From Pseudomonadota bacterium (GTDB lineage Bacteria; Pseudomonadota; Alphaproteobacteria; Rhizobiales; Beijerinckiaceae): a DNA stretch of 16,996 bases. Below the pieces are notes generated by a model. The model made no database searches. It saw only the letters and a program-made list of their open reading frames with translations, and was not told the DNA's origin. The stretch is taken from the NCBI GenBank assembly GCA_023386115.1, contig JAEWKL010000757.1, positions 1 through 16,996 of the forward strand. Direction: 5' to 3'. Each line of letters starts with the position of its first letter. The first letter of the stretch is position 1. Below are positions 7,834 to 14,483 of the stretch, piece after piece. A program made the translations under genes and the position numbers.

Positions 7834-8616
7834 TCAGACGACGGTGCGACGGGAGGCGATGCCGCCATCCACGGTGAAGACGGTACCGGACGTGTAGCCG
7901 GAGCGGAACGAGGCGAGGAACAGGAAGAGATCGGTGATCTCGTGCACCTTGGCCGGCCGCTTCAGCGGATAGCGCACCAGCAGTTCCTCGTAGCGGCCCG
8001 CGTCGCCGAGTTCGTTCTCGGCGAACTTGCGGAGCATATTGTAGATCCGCGACGTGTCGACGGGCCCCGGATTGACGCCGACGACGCGGATGTTGTCGTC
8101 GAGGCTCCGGCCGCCGAGCGCCCGGGTCATCGCCATGATCGAGGCGTTGCCGGCGGCGCCCTCGATGTAGTTCGGGTCGCAGACCTCGCCGCCATTGCCG
8201 ATGTTGTTGAGGATCACGCCGCCGCCCCGCGCCTTCATGCGCGGATAGACGAGCCGGATCATGTCGGCGTAGCCGAAGCCCTTGAGGGTCCAGCCCTCGC
8301 GCCATCTCTGCGCGTCGACGTCGAAGAGCGAGCCGCTCGGGATCACCCCGGCATTGTTGATCAGGATGTCGACGTCGCCTGCCTCCGCGACGATCCGCTC
8401 GCAGGCCCCATCCTGGGTCATGTCGATGGCGGTCACGCCGACCGCGACGCCGTTCTCGGCCTCGATCGCGCGCTTGAGCGCGTCGAGCTTCTCAGCCGAC
8501 CGCGCCGTCAGGTGGAGCGGGCAGCCCTCGGCCGCGAAGGCATGGGCGAGGCCCTCGCCGATGCCCTGCGAGGCGCCGGTGATCAGCACCGTCTTGCCCT
8601 GAAGCTGGAGATCCAT
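7834..8616 (-). CDS. SDR-family protein with divergent active site
   Basis: This 260-residue Rossmann-fold protein of the short-chain dehydrogenase family has the cofactor motif TGASQGIG (residues 13-20), NNAG (87-90), VNPGPVDTSR (181-190) and a C-terminal VDGG. The usual catalytic Ser and Tyr-x3-Lys are altered. The strand before the active site reads ILNNIGNGG, with Asn where Ser is expected, and Tyr150 is followed by IEGA, with Ala154 where Lys is expected. Ordinary alcohol dehydrogenase chemistry is therefore in doubt; it may use another proton relay or act as a binding protein. Arg39 after strand 2 (LTARS) suggests NADP(H) preference. A weak GAGG lies 11 nt before the ATG. It is the second gene of the leftward operon, 42 bp after the aminotransferase. 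Family is sure; reaction is unknown. Confidence 0.9.
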   Translation of the reverse strand: MDLQLQGKTVLITGASQGIGEGLAHAFAAEGCPLHLTARSAEKLDALKRAIEAENGVAVGVTAIDMTQDGACERIVAEAGDVDILINNAGVIPSGSLFDVDAQRWREGWTLKGFGYADMIRLVYPRMKARGGGVILNNIGNGGEVCDPNYIEGAAGNASIMAMTRALGGRSLDDNIRVVGVNPGPVDTSRIYNMLRKFAENELGDAGRYEELLVRYPLKRPAKVHEITDLFLFLASFRSGYTSGTVFTVDGGIASRRTVV

Positions 8617-8658
8617 GGTCGCGTCGTCCTCGTGATCGTGCTGGGAGCCGGCTGTTCT

Positions 8659-9792
8659 TCAGAAGAGCTTGACGTCCGCGTTCATGCCGCGCGCCCGCTC
8701 GATCATCGCCGGCATGAGGTCGACGAATTCCTCGACCCATTCGCGCGGCACCGAGACCGACACCTTCACGAACCGGTCGCCGAAATTCGGCGTGTGGTAG
8801 GCGCCCTGCCGGATCATGATCCGGCGCTCCTGGTAGGCGGCGACCAGCGCCTCCGGGCTGATGCCGAGGCCGCCGGTCTCGAGCACGACGAAATTCCCGT
8901 GCGAGGGATAGACCGGCATGACGAGGCCGGGGATCCGGTCGCAGGCCGCCTTGATCAGCGCCTGGTTGCCCCGCTGCTCGGCGAGCACGCCCGGGAACCA
9001 TTCGTCCTTGATCGCGAGGCCCGCCATCGCGGCACGCTGGGCGAGGATGCTGGAGCCGAGATTGTTGGGCGGAGCCGCGGCCAGGCGCTCGGCCATGTCA
9101 GGATGCGCGATCACCGCGCCGACCCTGAGGCCCGCGAGGCCGAGCCACTTCGAGAAGCTGTAGATCGTGAGCGTGCGCTCCGGATCGAGCTTGGCCGCGA
9201 GATGATGCTCGTGCGCGAAGTGCCGGTAGGTGCAGTCGTGGATGAGGTAGGCCCCGGCCTTCCGCACGATCTCCACGATGGCGGCGATCTCCTCGGCCGT
9301 GCAGGCCGTGCCGAGGGGGTTGTTCGGGTCGACCAGGTAGACGACCTTCGTGCGTGGCCCCATCGCGGCCTCGAGCCGGGCGGGATCGAGGCGATAGCCG
9401 TGCTCGGGCCCGTAGATCGGGATCTGCCGCACCGTGGCGCCCACCGAGCGGGCGAAGGCCATCGGCCAGTTCCAGGTCGGGTCCGTGGTGACGAACTCGT
9501 CGCCCGGCGCGAGCAGCGTGTGGCAGACGTGGTAGAGCGAGGCCACGGCCCCGTCCGAGACCAGGGCGGCCTGCCCTTCGAGGCCGAAATCGGCCACGAT
9601 CCCCGCCCGCAGCGCCTCGAAGCCTGCCGGGGGCGCGTAGACGTGGAACCCCTCCTCCCGGATGCACCGCTCCATCGCCTCCCGCACCGCCGGGTGGCTG
9701 TCCGCATGGTTGGTGTTCTGGCCGAGCCAGCGCAGGCCGGGCGTGTTCACCAGCGCGTCGAAATGAGCGTTCCGCGCCTCGAAGGCTCGCAT
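8659..9792 (-). CDS. PLP-dependent aminotransferase, class I/II (fold type I)
   Basis: This 377-residue fold-type I enzyme has Y52-x-P-P-x-G near the N-terminus, DPNNPLGT (155-162), the PLP-pyridine Asp186 in HDCTYRHF, and the Schiff-base Lys215 in SFSKWLGLAGLRVG. Family members swap an amino group with a keto acid, or act as beta-lyases or decarboxylases. The region usually holding the substrate-carboxylate Arg reads FVKVSVS, with Lys343 in that place, which hints at an unusual substrate. The ATG at 9792 was chosen for GGAGAG 7 nt upstream; the ATG at 9807 has no ribosome-binding site, and the reading to 9951 runs through the operator region. It is the first gene of the leftward operon, divergent from the ABC importer. 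The substrate is probably what that importer brings in, or a product of it. Confidence 0.9.
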   Translation of the reverse strand: MRAFEARNAHFDALVNTPGLRWLGQNTNHADSHPAVREAMERCIREEGFHVYAPPAGFEALRAGIVADFGLEGQAALVSDGAVASLYHVCHTLLAPGDEFVTTDPTWNWPMAFARSVGATVRQIPIYGPEHGYRLDPARLEAAMGPRTKVVYLVDPNNPLGTACTAEEIAAIVEIVRKAGAYLIHDCTYRHFAHEHHLAAKLDPERTLTIYSFSKWLGLAGLRVGAVIAHPDMAERLAAAPPNNLGSSILAQRAAMAGLAIKDEWFPGVLAEQRGNQALIKAACDRIPGLVMPVYPSHGNFVVLETGGLGISPEALVAAYQERRIMIRQGAYHTPNFGDRFVKVSVSVPREWVEEFVDLMPAMIERARGMNADVKLF

Positions 9793-9818
9793 GGTCAGGC
9801 TCTCCATCCGGGGACTAA

Positions 9819-9846
9819 CAGATACCTCGCAGCGTTTGGCATGCAA
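9819..9846 (-). promoter_or_regulatory. Putative promoter of the leftward aminotransferase operon
   Basis: On the minus strand TTGCAT (9846-9841) and TATCTG (9824-9819) are 16 bp apart, a fair sigma-70-type pair, about 27 nt before the aminotransferase ATG. The -35 box lies inside the first CATG-centred palindrome, so a bound regulator would block it. No comparably good promoter for the rightward operon could be picked out. Assigned by eye, so moderate. Confidence 0.45.
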
Positions 9847-9940
9847 GACGAAAAATCTGGCACACAGGTTGGCGGAATGGCATGCATTTAGGCGCCACTG
9901 GTATCCGATTGTGCATGCGATCCAAGATCTGACATGCCAT
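9835..9940. promoter_or_regulatory. Array of CATG-centred sites, candidate GntR/FCD operators
   Basis: The divergent intergenic region holds TTTGGCATGCAAG (9835-9847), TGGCACACAG (9858-9867), AATGGCATGCATTT (9876-9889), ATTGTGCATGCGA (9908-9920) and, on the minus strand, TGGCATGTC (9939-9931). GCATGC thus occurs three times in 80 bp. The first three centres are 21 and 20 bp apart, that is two helical turns each. Short near-palindromes of the TGG-N4-CCA sort are known as binding sites for FadR/FCD-type GntR proteins, and such a gene closes the rightward operon. The assignment to that regulator is inference. Confidence 0.55.
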
Positions 9941-9976
9941 GATGCCGGCAATCGCGGAGAGAGCCGGGAGAGTGAG

Positions 9977-11062
9977 ATGCTGACGAGACGGCGGGTTCTG
10001 GCGGGTTTCGGTGCAGCGGCCGGTGCCGCAGCTCTCGGCGGTTTCCCCCGCCCGGCCCTGGCTCAGGCGACGAAGGTCACGTTCACGACGTCCTGGATCC
10101 CGGAGGGCCCGAACCTCTTCGCCACCGTCGCTCGCGACAAGGGCTTCTGGAAGAAGCACGGGCTCGACGTCAGCGTGGCGCGCGGCTCCGGGTCGGGCGC
10201 GGCGGCCCAGGCGGTCGCGGCCGGGACCTTCGATTTCGGGATGGCCGCGACGCCGACCGCGATCATCCAGGCCTCGCGCAACCTGCCGATCACCTGCATC
10301 GGGCAGATCAACTACGACGCGCTGATGGGCATCGCGGTCCTGGCCGCCTCGCCGATCAAGGCACCGAAGGACCTCAAGGGCCGCAAGCTCGGCGCCAGCG
10401 TCACGTCGGGAGAGTACCCGTTCCTGCCCCTCTATGCCGAGAAGGCGGGGTTCGACCTGAAGAAGGTCGACCTCGTCCAGATCGACGGCAAGGTCCGCGA
10501 GCGCTCGCTCGTCGAGAAGCAGGTCGACGCGGTCTCGTCCTTCGCGACGAGCACGCTGCCGTCCCTCGTTCCCCTCGGCACGGAACTGCGCTTCATGCTG
10601 TTCCGGGATGCGGGCCTCGACTTCTACGGCCAGTCCCTGATCACGCAGCCCGCCCGGATCGAGAAGGATCCCGGCCTGACGGAGGCCTTCGTGGCCGGGG
10701 CCATGGAGGCGATCCGGTTCACCATGACCGATTTCGAGGAGGCGGTGGCCCTCTTCCTCAAGGCCAACAGCGAGGTCGCGATCAGCTCGACCGGAAAGGC
10801 CTATGCGCGGATCGGCCTCGGGCTGACCAACCTGACCAACCTCGTGCCCGAGGTGAAGGAGAAGGGCTTCGGCTACGCCGACCCGGCCAAGGTGGCGACG
10901 ATGACCGATGTCGTCGTGCGCTACGGGGCGGGCGACAAGGCGGTGCGGCCCGATCCCACCGCCCTGTTCACGAACCGGTTCGCCGGCACGGTCAAGCTGG
11001 AGGGCAAGGATCTCGCGGCGGCGGAGTCGCAGGCGGCCCCCTATCGGAAGTACGTGATCTGA
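9977..11062 (+). CDS. NitT/TauT/SsuA-type (NMT1/THI5-like) ABC substrate-binding protein
   Basis: This 361-residue periplasmic binding protein starts with a Tat-type signal (MLTRRRVLAGFG, a hydrophobic alanine/glycine stretch, then ALA with cleavage expected after residue 29). The mature part has TSWIPEGPNLFATVARDKGFWKKHGLDV-type sequence, followed by FDFGMAATPTAI and DLKGRKLGASVTSGEYPFL, as in the NMT1/THI5 and SsuA/TauA group, which bind sulfonates, nitrate, pyrimidines, riboflavin or aromatic acids. The ATG at 9977 has GGGAGAG just upstream; the longer reading to 9791 crosses the operator region. Its stop overlaps the ATPase start (TGATG). It is the first gene of the rightward importer operon. 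The ligand is unknown; linkage to an aminotransferase and amidase suggests a nitrogenous compound. Confidence 0.9.
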   Translation: MLTRRRVLAGFGAAAGAAALGGFPRPALAQATKVTFTTSWIPEGPNLFATVARDKGFWKKHGLDVSVARGSGSGAAAQAVAAGTFDFGMAATPTAIIQASRNLPITCIGQINYDALMGIAVLAASPIKAPKDLKGRKLGASVTSGEYPFLPLYAEKAGFDLKKVDLVQIDGKVRERSLVEKQVDAVSSFATSTLPSLVPLGTELRFMLFRDAGLDFYGQSLITQPARIEKDPGLTEAFVAGAMEAIRFTMTDFEEAVALFLKANSEVAISSTGKAYARIGLGLTNLTNLVPEVKEKGFGYADPAKVATMTDVVVRYGAGDKAVRPDPTALFTNRFAGTVKLEGKDLAAAESQAAPYRKYVI

Positions 11063-11940
11063 TGGCCGCGCAAGCCAGCTCCCTTCCCCGCGGCCCGGAC
11101 GCGCCGCTCCCGTCTCCCGCCGCCGCGACGCCGCTCCTGCGGATCTCGCAGGTCGAGAAGGTCTATGGCGGCCGCCAGGGACCCGTGCGGGCGGTCGCCT
11201 CCGCGAGCCTCGAGATCGGGCGCGGCGAGTTCGTCTCGCTGCTGGGCCCGAGCGGCTGCGGGAAGAGCACGCTTCTGATGATGATCGCCGGGCTGGAGAC
11301 GCCGACCGGCGGCACGATCGAGCTCGACGGCAGCCGCGTGGTCCGGCCGCGCCGCGACATCGGCATCATCTTCCAGGACGCGACCCTGCTGCCCTGGAAG
11401 ACCACGATCGAGAACGTGCTCTTCCCGATCCGGATCCTGAAGCTGCCGATCGGGCCCTACCGCGAGCGAGCGCGCGAGCTCCTGGCGATGGTGGGCCTGA
11501 GCGGCTTCGAGAACCACAAGCCCTCGCAGCTCTCGGGGGGCATGCGCCAGCGCGTCGCCATCTGCCGGGCGCTGATCCACGATCCGGCGATCCTCCTCAT
11601 GGACGAGCCGTTCAGCGCCCTCGACGCGATCACCCGCGACCAGATGAACGAGGCCCTGTCGGAGATCATGGACCGGACGGCCAAGATGGACCGGGGATCG
11701 AAGACGGTCATCTTCGTCACGCACTCGATCCGCGAGGCCGCGTTCCTGTCGGATCGCGTCGTGGTGATGGGCGGCCGCCCCTCCCACGTCGTCCTGGACG
11801 AGCGCATGCCGTTCGGGCGGCCACGCCGCCTCGCGATCGAGGAGACTCCGGAATTCGGCCGGGTCGTCCGCCACCTGCGGCTGACCATCGAGCAGGCCCA
11901 CGGCACGTCGCCGACGGGCCGCAGCGCAGGCGGGGAGTAG
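11062..11940 (+). CDS. NitT/TauT/SsuB-type ABC transporter ATPase
   Basis: The 292-residue ATPase has all nucleotide-binding motifs: Walker A GPSGCGKS (62-69), Q-loop Gln105 in IIFQDATLLPW, signature LSGGMRQR (157-164), Walker B ILLMDEP with Asp181 and Glu182, and the H-loop His221 in VTHSIREAAFLSDRV. LPWKTTIENV after the Q-loop is typical of the nitrate/sulfonate/taurine import group. It powers uptake through the permease encoded next. Its start overlaps the binding-protein stop by one base, so translation is coupled. The first 25 or so residues are a Pro/Ala-rich extension before the domain. Family is certain; substrate is set by its partners. Confidence 0.95.
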   Translation: MAAQASSLPRGPDAPLPSPAAATPLLRISQVEKVYGGRQGPVRAVASASLEIGRGEFVSLLGPSGCGKSTLLMMIAGLETPTGGTIELDGSRVVRPRRDIGIIFQDATLLPWKTTIENVLFPIRILKLPIGPYRERARELLAMVGLSGFENHKPSQLSGGMRQRVAICRALIHDPAILLMDEPFSALDAITRDQMNEALSEIMDRTAKMDRGSKTVIFVTHSIREAAFLSDRVVVMGGRPSHVVLDERMPFGRPRRLAIEETPEFGRVVRHLRLTIEQAHGTSPTGRSAGGE

Positions 11941-11945
11941 GATCA

Positions 11946-12794
11946 ATGGCGGGCGCAATCGGAACGGAAACCGGCGCGATGCTCGCAGGCCCGGGGCAAA
12001 ATCCGCGGCTCGGCGCGGGTGGGCTCGGATCCGGGCTCCTGGGGGTGCGGGCCGTGCTGCTGCCGGTCGCCCTGGCGCTGGCGGCTCTCGCCGCCTGGCA
12101 GGCGGTCGTCGTGATCGGCAACATCCCGCCGGTCATCCTGCCCTCCCCCGTCTCCACCCTCCGCTACATCGTGGAGCACTGGGACATCCTCCTGACCCAT
12201 GCGGTTCCGACGACGCTCGAATCGGCGATCGGCTTCGTCCTGGCGACCTTGCTCGGGGTCCTGCTCGCGATCGTGATCACCTACTCGACCCTGGCGCGCG
12301 AGGCGCTCTACCCGAACCTCGTCTTCTTCCAGCTGATCCCGAAGATCGCGCTCGCGCCGCTCTTCATCATCTGGCTCGGGATCGGCATGCAGTCGCGCGT
12401 CGCCTTCGCGGTCTTCATCGCGTTCTTTCCCGTGGTGATCGCCACGACGGCCGGCTTCGCGAGCGTCGACCGCGGCATGCTGCGGCTGTGCCGGTCGCTC
12501 ACGGCGAGCGAGTGGCAGGTCTTCACCCATGTCCGCTTCCCGGCCGCCCTGCCGCACATCTTCAGCGGCATGAAGGTCGCGATCACGCTCGCGATCATCG
12601 GGGTGATCATCGGCGAGTTCATCACCGCGCAGGCCGGCCTCGGCTACCTCATCATCTTCGCGACGGCGCGGGCCGATACTGAGGTGTCGATGGCCGCGAT
12701 CGTCGTCCTTTGCGTGTGCGGGCTGCTGCTGTACGGGCTGGTCGCGCTCGGTGAGATCGCCGCCAACCGGATCTTCTCGGCGGACCCTGCGTGA
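11946..12794 (+). CDS. NitT/TauT/SsuC-type ABC transporter permease
   Basis: The 282-residue inner-membrane protein has about six hydrophobic segments. The EAA-type loop that docks on the ATPase lies near residues 178-200 (ASEWQVFTHVRFPAALPHIF), followed by GMKVAITLAIIGVIIGEF. FFQLIPKIALAPLFIIWLGIG before it is typical of binding-protein-dependent permeases of the SsuC/TauC group. The N-terminal 30 residues are Gly-rich and cytoplasmic. The ATG is 5 bp after the ATPase stop, with GGGGAG upstream. With the two preceding genes it forms a complete importer, presumably as a homodimer since only one permease gene is present. The GntR gene follows at once. Confidence 0.94.
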   Translation: MAGAIGTETGAMLAGPGQNPRLGAGGLGSGLLGVRAVLLPVALALAALAAWQAVVVIGNIPPVILPSPVSTLRYIVEHWDILLTHAVPTTLESAIGFVLATLLGVLLAIVITYSTLAREALYPNLVFFQLIPKIALAPLFIIWLGIGMQSRVAFAVFIAFFPVVIATTAGFASVDRGMLRLCRSLTASEWQVFTHVRFPAALPHIFSGMKVAITLAIIGVIIGEFITAQAGLGYLIIFATARADTEVSMAAIVVLCVCGLLLYGLVALGEIAANRIFSADPA

Positions 12795-12806
12795 GAGGTG
12801 AGGACC

Positions 12807-13547
12807 ATGAGCCAGAGGATGGCGCAGAAGGGGCGCCGGCTCGACCTTTCGGAGGGCGGGATCGTCGAGGACACCTCGCTTGCCGGGGACGTCGCGCGCC
12901 GCCTGGAGGAGGACATCCTGCGCGGCGCGCTCCGGCCGGGCCAGCGGCTCGACGAGCGCGACCTGTCCGAGCGGTACGGCGTCTCGCGCACACCCGTCCG
13001 CGAAGCGCTGCAGCGGCTCTCGGCGAGCGGGCTCGCGAGCGCGCGCGGGCGCCAGGGATTGCAGGTGGCGCAGTTCTCCGTGGCCGATCTCCTCGACGCC
13101 CTGAGCGTCGTGGCGTCGCTGGAGGCGCTGGCGGCGTCGCAGGCGGCCCGCCGGATCTCCCAGGAGCAGCGCGCCGCGCTCGAGGCGGAGCACACGGCCT
13201 GCGGTGCGGCCATCGCGGCGGGCGACTATGACGCGTTCTACGATGCCAATATCCGGTTCCACGACGCGATCGCGGCGGCGAGCCACAACCGGGTCCTACA
13301 GGACGAGCTGCGGCGGCTGTCGGTGAAGACCGCGCCGTATCGCCGGGCGATCACCTTCCAGCCCGGCCGCATGCCGCAATCGCAGCCCGAGCACGCGGCG
13401 GTCCTCGCGGCGATCCTGCGCAACGACGCCGCCGCCGCGGGAGAGCGGATGGCGCACCACGTCTCGCTCCTGTCCGAGGGAATCGCGGATTTCCTGCATT
13501 TCGTCCGGTCGTCGGACCATGCCGGCCTGTTCAAGGACGAGGCCTGA
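12807..13547 (+). CDS. GntR-family regulator, FCD (FadR-type) subgroup
   Basis: This 246-residue regulator has an N-terminal winged helix-turn-helix at about residues 25-90 (DVARRLEEDILRGALRPGQR, then YGVSRTPVREALQRL) and an all-helical FCD effector domain. FCD metal/effector histidines are visible as His152 in RFHDAI, His196 in PEHAAVL and His218 in HHVSLL. Such proteins usually repress catabolic operons until a carboxylate ligand binds. The ATG at 12807 has GAGAGG 8 nt upstream; a GTG at 12798, giving three more residues, is an alternative. It is only 12 bp after the permease stop, so it is probably the last gene of the importer operon and autoregulated through the CATG-centred sites at 9835-9940. 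A hairpin follows. Confidence 0.93.
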   Translation: MSQRMAQKGRRLDLSEGGIVEDTSLAGDVARRLEEDILRGALRPGQRLDERDLSERYGVSRTPVREALQRLSASGLASARGRQGLQVAQFSVADLLDALSVVASLEALAASQAARRISQEQRAALEAEHTACGAAIAAGDYDAFYDANIRFHDAIAAASHNRVLQDELRRLSVKTAPYRRAITFQPGRMPQSQPEHAAVLAAILRNDAAAAGERMAHHVSLLSEGIADFLHFVRSSDHAGLFKDEA

Positions 13548-13584
13548 CCGTATCGCCCCGGGCAACCGCCGCCTCCAGGACGGC

Positions 13585-13612
13585 CCGTCATGACCCGGGT
13601 TGGGGATGACGG
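13585..13612 (+). terminator. Hairpin after the GntR gene
   Basis: CCGTCAT (13585-13591) and ATGACGG (13606-13612) form a perfect 7-bp stem. The inner CCC and GGG can extend it after a small mismatch. It starts 37 nt after the GntR stop. No T-tract follows, so it is called a terminator by position and structure only. Confidence 0.45.
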
Positions 13613-14096
13613 ACCGGTCGCAGCCTTGCTCCGGGTCGCTCGGGCGATCAGGCGAGCCTGCCCAAGCAGCGGAAGCACGTCGCGAACGGCGCCCCGGGCC
13701 GGTGAGGCCAACCCTGGAACCTCCATCCGAACGACGCCCGGCCGGCTCGCGTCCGGGCTCTGCCGTCAGCCTTGCGGCGCGACCGAGACGAAGCGGGCTG
13801 CGACGCCGAGCACAACCACCGTCTGTGTCGTGAGGAGTTGGGGCCGCGCGGGCGTGGAAGCGCGCTCAACCCGCGCAACGCCGACGAACGCCTGCCACAA
13901 TGCCCCTACCGGCCCGCTCTGCCGGCAACGCCGGCCCGTTGACAGCGCATTCAGCCAGAACAAGCGCCGGTTCGGCTCAACCCTGACGGCCCGCCGCGCT
14001 CCGGCTCGGGGCGCGAACTCGTCCTGCGCGTGCTCACCCACGACCTTGCCCCGATCGCCGAGGCCGTCTGCGGATTCCGACAGAGCAGAACGGGGT
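13613..14096. other. Gap without a convincing gene
   Basis: The interval between the GntR hairpin and the response-regulator stop has open frames, but they read as Arg/Pro/Ser-rich shadow protein with no domain or ribosome-binding site. One short plus-strand frame, about 13948-14109, looks more protein-like: RELVLRVLTHDLAPIAEAV, preceded by an in-frame stop and lacking a start. It could be the tail of a decayed gene. A GCCGGC-AAC-GCCGGC inverted repeat sits at 13921-13935. No RNA gene is recognisable. Confidence 0.5.
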
Positions 14097-14483
14097 CTAG
14101 GAATCATTGCTCTCGTTGATCAACATATCGATTGTCCTGAGAAGCATCGCGACATCGATCGGCTTTTCCATTCGATGACAGTCGGCATACCGTTCCGGCA
14201 ATGACGCCCGATCGTACCCGGTCGCGACGATGAAAGGGATGCGCCGCGCGGCCAGCGCGTCGGCCACCGGGTAGGCCATCTCGCCCTTGAGATTCATGTC
14301 CAGGATCGCGGCATCGGGTGCCAGTCCGCCATCGAGCATGGCAAGCGCCGACCGAACCGAGGGCGCCGGTCCCAGGATCGTCGCACCGGCCGCTGTCAGC
14401 TCGTCATCCAGATCGCAGGCGAGGTAATACTCGTCTTCGATGATCATGATGCGTCGGCCGTGAATCACGCTGCCATGCCTCAC
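14097..14483 (-). CDS. Single-domain (CheY-like) response regulator
   Basis: This is a 128-residue receiver domain with no output domain. The acidic pair is Glu16/Asp17 in IMIIEDEYYL, the phospho-acceptor Asp62 in AAILDMNL, the switch Thr88 in FIVATGYD, and the conserved Lys107 in RMEKPI. It would accept phosphate from the kinase encoded just upstream and pass the signal by protein contact. The start chosen is GTG at 14483, which overlaps the kinase stop as GTGA and has GGAGG 7 nt upstream; a GTG at 14468 or ATG at 14447 is possible but lacks such a site. Stand-alone receivers beside HWE kinases are common in alphaproteobacteria. Output is unknown. Confidence 0.93.
   Translation of the reverse strand: MRHGSVIHGRRIMIIEDEYYLACDLDDELTAAGATILGPAPSVRSALAMLDGGLAPDAAILDMNLKGEMAYPVADALAARRIPFIVATGYDRASLPERYADCHRMEKPIDVAMLLRTIDMLINESNDS

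Noticed and set aside
5675..8305. A single 876-residue minus-strand reading covering amidase, hydrolase and SDR regions
   Set aside because: Only the last 420 codons encode recognisable protein (the amidase). The rest is an out-of-frame shadow of the SDR and alpha/beta-hydrolase genes, so it is not a fusion.
7069..9891. A 940-codon open frame on the plus strand
   Set aside because: It runs antisense to four well-supported genes, is Arg/His/Asp-rich without any domain, and is explained by the lack of stop codons in GC-saturated DNA.
11943..13286. A 447-codon minus-strand frame opposite the permease and GntR genes
   Set aside because: Charged low-complexity translation antisense to two genes with clear motifs.
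13590..14204. A 204-codon plus-strand frame in the gap after the GntR gene
   Set aside because: Composition is Arg/Thr/Ser/Pro-rich, there is no ribosome-binding site or domain, and it runs into the antisense of the response regulator.
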